Assembly: GCA_900642245.1 (NCBI GenBank)
Contig: CAAAJI010000097.1
Span: 162,955-178,277 of the forward strand
DNA length: 15,323 nt
Source: Fragilaria radians
Taxonomy: Eukaryota > Bacillariophyta > Fragilariophyceae > Fragilariales > Fragilariaceae
Direction: 5' to 3'
A program made the translations under genes and the position numbers. Below are positions 8,175 through 15,323 of the stretch, piece after piece. Positions within the stretch are counted from its first letter, which is position 1, and each line of letters starts with the position of its first letter. The notes under the pieces were generated by a model. The model searched no databases. It was not told the origin of the DNA and saw only the letters and a list, made by a program, of their open reading frames with translations.

Positions 8175-9197
8175 TCAATATCTGGAAGACCTTCCACAAA
8201 GAAAGGACACTGTTGTACGAATATCTGGGCGTCCACGTTGACTGAGGTATAAAAGTTGCATAACAATTCTCACAAACATGTCAGCATCACTTGTAGACAA
8301 TTTCTCAGGATTCTCAGTATTCACAGTGAAGAGATGATTTGCAGCTGGTGTTGTAGGCATCCCTTTCATATCATTTGGAACTTCATGCAAAATCATAAAC
8401 TCCCCTGCTGTATTAAAATCTAAAATCATTCCCAAATAATCATGAACTTTTCCACGAGATTTGTTTAGTGGGGTATTACTTCCAAACTCAACTTCCAGTT
8501 GGTCTATGAATGCATCCACTATTTGGACATCCACATGAGACACCTTAATATCATCCACATGCCATGCTACAGTTAACTGTTTACTGTTGACTATTTTGTT
8601 TGCCACACATGCATCATATGGATTCATTTCAAATCCCCACTCCTGTAATTTGCCCGTTAATTTCTTCCAAAACAGGCGTGCAGCTTGTAGAGTGCCATAA
8701 AGGGCCTTTAATAACTCAACATACATCACTTTTGTTTTTCCTTCCTTGGTAACATATGGTCCATATGTCTTTGGATCTAAGTTTGTGAGGAAATCAACCA
8801 TCTTATCAGTAAAGCGGACATGCACCAATTTATCCATTTCTGCTTGCATAAAAGCTCCAGGCACATCTACAATAGCAACTTCATGCCCCTCCATGGCATC
8901 AATCACAGCAGTGATAAATACAGCTTCAGTGGCCACAGTTGGAGATGTTGCATCTTCACGTTCAATATATGCTCTCTGTTTCCGCCCATCTGCACATCCT
9001 CTTGCTTTGATCTTTCCGCAACGCTTACGCTTGAGAAACATTAAATAAGCAAGGGCATTTTCTTTTTGTTTAGGGAGTCAATGAATTTGGCTGTCTTGGT
9101 ACCATAACACCCGATCATGCAACTGTTGTAATTCCGCTTGTACTGCCTTAGCTCCCTCTTCACCAAACATGCGTAATCCTTGTTGCATAGACATTTG
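8175..9197 (-). pseudogene. Element B reverse transcriptase, frameshifted and with a small internal deletion
   Basis: From the TAA at 9200-9198 the frame continues QQGLRMFGEEG and LQQLHD, then switches frame for VMVPRQPNSLTP and back at KQKENALAYL. This indicates a lost base near 9132 and a gained base near 9074. An uninterrupted frame runs from 9041. It shows GCADGRKQR, REDATSPT, VDVPGAFMQ (catalytic Asp59), ALYGTLQAAR and AWHVDDIKVSHVD (Asp163-Asp164 intact). Between GEFMI and HEVPND about ten residues present in element A are missing. The frame fails near 8200 (FLCGRSSRY then TGA), and RNase H resumes one frame over. Confidence 0.83.
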
Positions 9198-11603
9198 TTA
9201 GGTCATCATTGACATGGTATCATATACACTATTGGTGGACTTGGAGCCAATTGTATTAAACAAGTGGGAGAAGTTGCATTCCTTCCTTGGGCGTAAATTG
9301 TAGTGACCTAATCTTGCGCCATATTGATCATCCATACGCTGATCCAATGTCACATTATCTGAAATGTTGTCCACTCCTGTGATTTGATCCGTTTGTTCAG
9401 CTTGCTCATGCTGTACTGTCTCAGGGTAATCTGTATTCTGGTCATTGTTATCATTATCAATAGATTCTACATATTCCTGAAGGGGGCCATCATAATCTGA
9501 ATTGAAAATGTTATTATAATCAAAATGTGCATCGTCCAGTTCATCCTCATCAATATCATTGCTGTTCTCCTCATCATTTTGCCATTGACCTGTGTAATTA
9601 TCATCCTCAGATTGTTGAGATGATTCATCATGTGCTTCAAGATCTTCAATATCTGTCACAAAATTATTACGGTCAGCAAATATGAGACCAGGGTCAGCAT
9701 TTTGCTGGAGTGCAATCAGGTGTACTCTTTCAATTACATCAGCTAGCATTGGCAATGGATTGGCATGATTGCAATTGATGACTTTTCCAGTGAACAAGCT
9801 AAAGAAGTAATGAGATCCCTGAGTATTTCCAGTTGGGCGTAATGCTAATGCACCAATAGTTCTAGGACTCATTGAATTGTCATGTTGTTCATGAGTTTGA
9901 ACATACTCACCAAACTCATATTTGCAGTGACGATTAAAGTCAATGGATTGTCCAGTTATTATGACCCTTGGACTCATAGTGGCTGATATTCCATTAACAT
10001 GTGGAAATGCATTAAGCCAGAATACACTATATTTGGTCATTTCAATGATAAGGCGAGCTGGAATTCGTTGGAATGGAAGCATATTATATATTGCGCGCAC
10101 TCTTTCCTTCACAGTACGTGTATATCTTTCAATGTCACCCACATGTTCATCCCGAGCAGTGGTGTTGAGAATAACACCATTATCAGCAAGATTTCCTCTC
10201 AATGCTTCAAATTTGCCATCCATGAGTTCACAAGTCACTTTAAATCCACCACGTGTGTAAAGTTTCATTACATTCTGAAAACACTTAACCAAGGTGATAT
10301 TGTTTTTATTGGGAATTGCCTCAATTGTTCCAAATCTGATATGTCTAGATATTGTGACTAACATTAGAATCTTGTTAATATACATAATATCAACACAAAG
10401 TGTAACGCTTTGATATTTGTTCATGACTTGGGAGGAAATAGGTGTAATGAATGTCCGGACAGCATGAGGTCTTTGTCTTGTGGTTTTACCCTTTAGTGCG
10501 CCAATTTCAGCTCCATATATGTTTTCTGCAATTAGTATGTCAGCCTTTGTGATGGGGCAGTTAGGCAATAAATTCCTTTCCACAATACGAATAAAGTCCT
10601 TGGTACTGGGGCGTCCAATCCTGACTTGCAATCTTTGGGCCAAATCTGCCCTGTCACGATCTGTACTAGAGTATTTATCCTTGTTTCCAGATACTGTATT
10701 TATCAACGCAACTCCATTCATAGTTTTGCTTGTATCCAAATAATAAAGTCCATGTTCTGATTCTTGGAATTCAAATACAGTTTGATCTGGTTTAGTCACA
10801 GTGAAAGCATTTGACAGATTGCTATCCAATGAGAGATGATATTTACTTTTGACTTGTTTCAGACTTAGAATATTGGTGATTGCCTTTGCATCAAACCACA
10901 CTGTACCATATCCAGGTAGTTCACCCACTAGATTGGTTGTACGTCTCCCTGCATTGCAATAAACATTCATGTTACTGCCTGCAGGCCTTATATGTTTTAA
11001 AAGTGCTGCATTACAGAACAGGTCAACATTGGACTGGCTATCAAGCAACACCCAAGTGTCTGGGGTGTGGTAAGACCTGATAACCTGTGAGAATAGGAAT
11101 TCATTTGTACCGTTTGTAGGGGCTGGAACTCCATTTTGATCCTGGTGATGCTGCTGTGTACTTTGGCAAGTATTTGCATTATGTCCGTTTTGTCCGCAAT
11201 TATAACATGTGATCTGGTCCAGATTACGGGTATTTCCTGATCCTGATCCCACATTGGCAAATGCTACACCATCTCCACTGGATTGTATAAATGTTTGCTC
11301 AGACTCATGACGCTGTAGGATATTATATGCAGCATGCAGTGTAACTGGATAGTTATCACTACCATCCAGAAAACTGTTTCTTAAATGAGTCAAATAACCA
11401 GAATATTGTTGATTAGTACCCCGAACAAATCTGATTGCTAGAGCCTGTTCTTGTGCATCTGCTTGATCCTTTTTGTTTGGAACTCTCCGGCCATTTGAAC
11501 TGGCAATGGCTTCAATAAGTGCATTATCAGCAACTGATACCCCTACTTCACGTAAGACTTCAACCTGCGCCAGAAAAAGTTCATGATATCGCTGTAGTGA
11601 CAT
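9198..11603 (-). pseudogene. Element B Gag (C-terminal half), protease, integrase and acidic linker
   Basis: This 801-residue frame is uninterrupted. Residues 1-120 match the second half of element A Gag. A CCHC knuckle, CYNCGQNGHNANTC, is at 133-146. Protease WVLLDSQSN has Asp188. A pre-integrase region ends with ENIYGAEIGALKGKT. The integrase triad is Asp405 (LCVDIMYIN), Asp462 (LMDGKF) and Glu492 (GDIERYTR), all retained. Residues 645-760 form a D/E/N/Q-rich linker ending HYNLRPRK. The ATG at 11603 is only the first Met after the truncation point. The frame upstream reaches TAA within seven codons with no Gag similarity. At 9200-9198 a TAA interrupts what should continue into RT. Confidence 0.85.
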
Positions 11604-12405
11604 ATGTGGAATCTCATGGCTTTAAAATCGAAGATTTACGACGATCATGCTCTAAAATACGCTATGGAGGACGCTCAAGTCATCAAAGTAGTGGAAAGTC
11701 TAGACTAAGGCCTACACCATATGGGCCTCACGCAGATTTGTCTTCGCACGTTTCAAATCCGATGAGACAAGGCTTGGTTTCGATATCCCAAGGGAAAACA
11801 TTAGTCAATGCAATGAATATGTTATCAAGAGTAACTCTATAATTGTTTTCCTTACGCCAATGAATTATGTAATATCACCTTTTAACGAAACTATTTAAGT
11901 TTATTTGCAATTCGCGAGTTTGAAAAAAGTGTAATTGTAACGAAACTGTTATAGTCATGTCATCCTCACGAATTGATTATGGAAAAATCTGATTATACGA
12001 CAATCTACTTTGCTCATGTATTACACCTACAGTAGAGATAGATAGCATATGGAATCGAGAGAGAAAGTGCTAAAATCAGTGTTTTCCCAGCCTCTTCAGA
12101 CACTTTCATCATTGAAAACTCTAGATATTTAATCTGTAATTTTATTGAGATGAGAAATGGTGCAACTCTTTGAATCGTCTTCCTACTTCGAAGCATAGTT
12201 ACGCCGTTCCAAAATCCGAATTTGTACCTAACTTTAAAAATAATTAAAATAGGATAGAGTAAACGTAACGTCGTATATCTGTTCCTGAGTTCCCCCCTCA
12301 AGTTTGAGGATTGATTTTTCACTCATCTTCAGTCAAGTTGGTTAGCTCATATCATATTGTGTTTAAGGCTTCGATGCATCTTTCAACTTGTTTAATTGAA
12401 GTTTT
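11604..12405. other. AT-rich spacer between elements B and C with no supported gene
   Basis: Element B homology ends at about 11600-11606, at the palindrome CATATG. On the plus strand an ATG at 11604 opens a 34-codon frame to TAA 11706. It includes ALKSKIYDDHALKYAMEDA, which looks protein-like but matches no family I recognise. It could be the end of a host gene cut by the rearrangement that truncated element B. The rest contains AT-rich sequence, an inverted repeat CCTCAA-GT-TTGAGG near 12295, and no RNA gene. The longest remaining minus-strand frame (12322-12014) lacks any family signature. Confidence 0.4.
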
Positions 12406-12561
12406 TGTTCCTTGGTTAGTTCCACATCCGCTGGTCAGAGTGATGAGAGGTGCACTTATTAATTAATATTAATTTTCAAAGAGTACTCCATCAGTTGAAG
12501 AAATTTGTGCCTTCAGTTTTCTATCAGATCCGTTGTAAGGAAAATTCTTGAGCGAAAAAGG

Positions 12562-12607
12562 GACCATTGAGAAGGAGATGAAAAGACCGTTGAGAAAGAG
12601 ATAGAAA
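12562..12607 (+). repeat. Purine-rich 23-bp tandem repeat in the element C LTR
   Basis: Two adjacent units, starting GACCATTGAGAAGGAGAT (12562) and GACCGTTGAGAAAGAGAT (12585), match at 19 of 23 positions. A related fragment, GAGATAGAAACCGTTC, recurs near 12700. Position within the LTR suggests repeated enhancer sites, but this is inference. Confidence 0.55.
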
Positions 12608-12636
12608 GGGTTCATCACGGAGATATAGCTCACTAA

Positions 12637-12645
12637 TTTATATAA
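12637..12645 (+). promoter_or_regulatory. TATA-like box in the element C LTR
   Basis: TTTATATAA lies 115 bp before the LTR end and 162 bp before the Gag ATG at 12807, downstream of the tandem repeat. Location and sequence fit an LTR core promoter. The surrounding DNA is AT-rich, so chance is possible. Confidence 0.35.
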
Positions 12646-12806
12646 CCATTCATTTTACATTTTCTTGAGATTCTTTTGTATTACTACAGAAGGTAGAGAG
12701 AGATAGAAACCGTTCAAGGATAGAAGGTGATAGTGAGATGGTTCATATTTGAAGGAACAAATTGAGGTTTTGCTATTTTTCAGGGTTATATAAATTAGAG
12801 AAGATC

Positions 12807-13973
12807 ATGCCTACTGATGAAAGGAAACCGGCATCCAGTGGACAGCAGAAGTCAGGCAAGAGCAATACGTGGCAACAACGTCAAGGGAATGAGGGTAACA
12901 AGAAAGAGACAAGTGGAATCCCCATCCTAAGGTACGGAAAAGGAAATAACTTTTACCAGTTTAAGCAGACGCTTTCCGAAGTGAGTTTAAGAGAATTTGG
13001 CAACCTTGGCAAGCTCATTCAAAGAGGCACTTATTTCCAACCTGAATATGTACCACCAAGCTTACCTGACAACATTACAACCACAATGCAGAATGCATTG
13101 ACGCTGGAAGCCTTGAAGGAGCATCAAAAGGCTTTAGACAAGATGAAGAATGACCGACCGAAATTGTTTGGATTAATCATGCAACATTTAAGTGCAGAAA
13201 GTAAGGATGAAATAGGGGACTCCCCAGACTTTGAAGAGTGGTATGCTGAAACTGACCCAGAAAAACTATGGCAGACTATAGAAAGGACTCATAAATTGGT
13301 AAATGGAAATGTGGAGGAAGAGGCAGGTGTTAATGCCACATGGGAAGCTGAGCAGGAGGCAACCATGTATGTATCCATAAAGGAGCATATAGTCCATAAT
13401 GCAGTTGGACCTGAGACTAGTTTGGCAAGAAAGGAAGTGTTGCTTGACAACCAAGCTGATACAAGCATAATGTACCCATCAATGCTATCTGATGTGAGAG
13501 AAATTGATTCAAAAATTAGAGTGAAGGGTGTTAGTGGTTTCCAGATGATGGTTAAAGAAAAGGGATGGCTAAAAGTGTTTTTTGAAGTGTATGCCAGCTC
13601 TGAAACTAAGGCAAATGTTTTGAGCTTTGCAGAAGTTGAAGATAAATATCCTATCTCCTACATTCCCCAGTCAGGTTTTATTGTACACCTCCAAGATAGG
13701 GATCTGTATTTTAGAAGGAAAGGAAAACTATATGTGGCGGACTGGAATAAATGCATGGTACTTAATACCACCAAAACTAGCATGGGAACAAGTATATACA
13801 CAAAAGACGAAGTAAAGAGGGCCAAGGAAGCACATGAATTCATCAAAAATAGTGGATATCCATCACTGCCAGAAGCAAGGCACCTAATTATTGATGGCAA
13901 CATAAAGAACCCTCCTGAGCTAACAGGAGCTGATTTTGAAAGAGCACAGACAATTTATGGAAATATATCCTGA
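12807..13973 (+). pseudogene. Element C Gag and protease, zinc knuckle absent, frameshifted end
   Basis: I chose ATG 12807 (MPTDERKPASS) over the in-frame ATG at 12762, because the residues before it look non-coding and lie against the LTR end. Gag shows ILRYGKGNNFYQFKQTLS and EKLWQTIERTHKL. It then passes directly to ATWEAEQEAT and the protease site EVLLDNQADTS (Asp214 from this start). No CCHC knuckle lies between, and Gag is only about 200 residues, suggesting an internal deletion. The pre-integrase part follows (AHEFIKNSGYPSLPEAR, ADFERAQTIYG). The frame ends at TGA 13971 after a net one-base change near 13960. The adjacent frame carries YPEYVKGKLTRK onward. Confidence 0.8.
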
Positions 13974-14442
13974 GTATGTAAAAGGAAAGCTAACAAGGAA
14001 AGCAGTCCCCAGAGCTAAAGTTGATCCAATGCTTCGATTGAATGTCAAAGAGCAAAAGTTGTATACAGATGTGATGCATATTGATGGAAAGAAATTCCTA
14101 ATCACAGTCACAGAACCACTTAATCTAACCCTGCAGAGTTATCTGGAAAATGAAACAAGGACCAATCTTGGATTTGCTCCTCAAGGTCATCTTGGGATGT
14201 TGAGATCCCGTGGATTTATACCAGTTACAGTATATACTGATCCACATAGCTCATTCAAGTCAATGACTCAAGAGTTTGCAGGTGTTGAAGTGGATGTTGG
14301 TGGAGCAGGTGATTATGTTCCAAAGGTAGATGCCAAGATAAGAAGGATAAAAGAGACCTACAGGTGTGTTAAGCATGGATTGCCATGGAAGTTACCCCAC
14401 TCCAAAGTAAAGGACTTGGTGGCTTATGCTGTTTCGCGTTGA
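13936..14442 (+). pseudogene. Element C integrase catalytic core, third acidic residue is Asp
   Basis: Coding homology starts at about 13963 with YPEYVKGKLTRKAV; the preceding codons are out-of-frame shadow. The core shows Asp45 (LYTDVMHIDGKKF), Asp102 (VYTDPHSSF) and Asp132 (YVPKVDAKIRRIKE, GAT 14329-14331). Elements A and B have Glu at the third position (DVERSIR, DIERYTR). It ends DLVAYAVSR then TGA at 14440, where one base appears to be missing. The next frame continues NIRRISSLSENVCPRV. Whether Asp is normal for this lineage or a mutation cannot be told from one copy. Confidence 0.8.
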
Positions 14443-15323
14443 ACATCAGGAGAATATCTTCACTATCAGAGAATGTATGTCCACGAGTATTGTTTACAGG
14501 AATAAAGATTGACTATAAGAAGGAACTCAATCTATCGTTTGGAGACTATGTTGAAGCATACGAGAAGACTGATGACACTTCAACTGCCCGTACATCAGCA
14601 TGCATTGCCCTATTCCCAAGTAGCAATGCAGCAGGATCTTGGACTCTATGGAAATTAGACAGCAACTGCAATGTTCAGAGAACAAGATGTGTAAAGGTGG
14701 CAACAACAGAAGAGGTTATCACAAAGATAAATGTAATTGCAGATGGAGAAGAGATACAACAAGGACTGGTTTTGGATCCAAAGGAGAGTGAGATTTGTGA
14801 GGGTGGTAGCACTAGGGACACTACCGTGGTAACAGCGGATAAAAAAATTGCTGATAGCCTCGTTTCACAGGAGGAGCAGACTTTGGATGGAATAGAGGCG
14901 GAAGCAGATGATAGTCAAGTTGGTATGAGAACAAGGTCAGGAAGGACTATGATCCCTTCTAGTCAATTCCTAGGTGTCACAAGGATTCCTGAAGGGAATC
15001 TAATGTCTAGAAAAACAAAGGAGGCTATTTCGGCTGAATTGAAGCAGCTGTTTGAAGATCTGCAAGCACTTCACCCTGTCTTAACGGAAGATATACCACC
15101 GAACACCAAAGTTCTAAGATCACATATATTTGTGGTGGAGAAATACGTGGCCTGTGGAAAGTTTGACAAGATGAAAGCAAGACTGGTTGCACATGGTCGA
15201 GACCAAAATCCAGAGATGTTCCCAAATAAATCATCACCAACAGTAGCAATTCAGTCAGTCTTGGTTGTTCTAGGAATCATTTCATTATGCAGCTGGAGAG
15301 TTATGGTTAAGATTGACATAAAA
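14442..15323 (+). pseudogene. Element C integrase C-terminus, linker and RT start (open at window edge)
   Basis: All 294 codons from 14442 to the end are open. There is no ATG at the start because this is the shifted continuation of Pol. VCPRVLFTGIKIDYKKEL and FGDYVEAYE are the copia post-integrase region, followed by WTLWKLDS. A variable acidic linker runs about 14710-14930 and ends GMRTRSGR, comparable to the LRPRK region of element B. RT begins near 15020 with KEAISAELKQL, then MKARLVAHGRDQ, SSPTVAIQS and VMVKIDIK. The last Asp (15315-15317) is the first RT catalytic residue. The rest of RT and RNase H lie beyond the window. Confidence 0.83.

Larger units (their letters stand above)
7472..8266 (-). 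pseudogene. Element B RNase H domain, third catalytic Asp replaced by Asn
   Basis: Useful homology starts near 8210 with DDRKKLGRVLKYL, linking RT to RNase H. WWVDASFAVH (Asp66) and SRSSTES-like RSSTESEVV (Glu106) keep two catalytic residues, and MTLGKG is present. The third box reads LYQNNKSSI, where element A has YCDNQSSM. The catalytic Asp is Asn141 (AAC, minus 7846-7844), a G-to-A change. IADYFTKPLQGK marks the usual end of copia Pol. The frame then enters the LTR and stops at 7472. The first 20 or so codons before VEGLPD are frame-shifted shadow sequence. Confidence 0.82.
7468..11606 (-). mobile_element. Element B: Ty1/copia retrotransposon, 5'-truncated and split by element A
   Basis: Reading leftwards from about 11606 it has half of Gag, protease, integrase, an acidic linker, RT, RNase H and the start of a 3' LTR. 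The LTR continues at 1914-1835 beyond element A. It belongs to the same broad lineage as element A, with the same domain order, zinc knuckle, HVDD box and LTR junction AGGAGTG-TGTTG. It is clearly diverged in protein sequence, and its Gag and linker are different. It lacks the N-terminal half of Gag and the 5' LTR, and has stops or frameshifts near 9198, 9080-9135 and 8200. Its large Gag-integrase frame is the longest intact one in the window. Confidence 0.88.
12406..12759 (+). repeat. Candidate 5' LTR of element C (354 bp)
   Basis: The segment opens TGTTCCTT (12406-12413) and closes AAGGAACA (12752-12759), a perfect 8-bp inverted pair with TG/CA ends. It closes 47 bp before the likely Gag start. 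It contains a TATA-like sequence and a purine-rich tandem repeat, as expected of a promoter-bearing LTR. Its partner LTR is not in the window, so the borders are inferred. Confidence 0.58.
12406..15323 (+). mobile_element. Element C: Ty1/copia retrotransposon of a second lineage, 3' end beyond the window
   Basis: A candidate 5' LTR (12406-12759) is followed by Gag-protease, integrase and the beginning of RT in copia order on the plus strand. The proteins differ clearly from elements A and B: the protease site is LLDNQAD, there is no zinc knuckle, integrase motif 3 is VDAKIRR, and RT starts KARLVAHGRDQ. These traits fit a distinct CoDi-type lineage. Two frameshifts, near 13960 and 14440, show that this copy is not translatable as one polyprotein. 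The 3' LTR would confirm the borders but lies outside the window. Confidence 0.85.

Noticed and set aside
9943..10361. Two overlapping plus-strand frames over the integrase of element B
   Set aside because: Antisense shadows of a frame with clear integrase motifs.
11519..11842. 107-codon plus-strand frame across the element B truncation point
   Set aside because: It overlaps Gag antisense for its first quarter and shows no recognisable motif.
12014..12322. 102-codon minus-strand frame in the spacer
   Set aside because: No family motif, AT-rich composition and no plausible context; a chance frame.
1..15323. CRISPR arrays, tRNA or rRNA genes, bacterial defence systems
   Set aside because: No spaced repeats, RNA gene signatures or prokaryotic operon layout were seen; intron and copia elements indicate a eukaryotic nuclear genome.

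Overview
The window looks like accessory DNA from a stramenopile nuclear genome, most likely a diatom. One host gene, a family GT10 fucosyltransferase on the minus strand with a 78-nt GT-AG intron, lies at the left end. Nearly everything else is Ty1/copia retrotransposon sequence. The Pol motifs resemble the CoDi copia lineages described from diatoms: HVDD in reverse transcriptase, DSQS or DNQAD in protease, and WVDASFAVH with MTLGKG in RNase H. The lineage call rests on memory of these motifs, not on a search.

Layout from left to right: (1) 1-1806 (-), partial fucosyltransferase, whose C-terminus runs off the window. (2) 1835-1914 (-), the last 80 bp of the 3' LTR of element B. (3) 1915-7467 (+), element A, a 5.55-kb copia element with both LTRs (276 and 287 bp). 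Its internal region carries six stop codons, two frameshifts and at least two lost catalytic residues. (4) 7468-11606 (-), the rest of element B: the first 156 bp of its 3' LTR, then RNase H, RT, integrase, protease and the second half of Gag. It is truncated at about 11606, so its 5' LTR is missing. (5) 11607-12405, about 800 bp of AT-rich spacer with no supported gene. (6) 12406 to the end (+), element C, a different copia lineage: a candidate 5' LTR, Gag-protease, integrase and the start of RT, cut by the window edge.

The main structural result is the nesting. Element B's LTR begins TGTTGAGTA at 7623 (minus strand), and the exact inverted copy TACTCAACA ends at 1835, on the far side of element A. 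Element A therefore sits inside the 3' LTR of element B. Element B's LTR ends 28 bp upstream of the fucosyltransferase start codon and is transcribed in the same direction as that gene. The LTR carries three CRE-like (T/C)GACGTGG sites at an exact 15-bp period. Element A now separates those sites from the host gene by 5.7 kb.

I found no RNA genes, CRISPR array or bacterial-type system. The novelty here lies in retroelement architecture and a possible regulatory effect on the host gene, not in a new enzymatic system.
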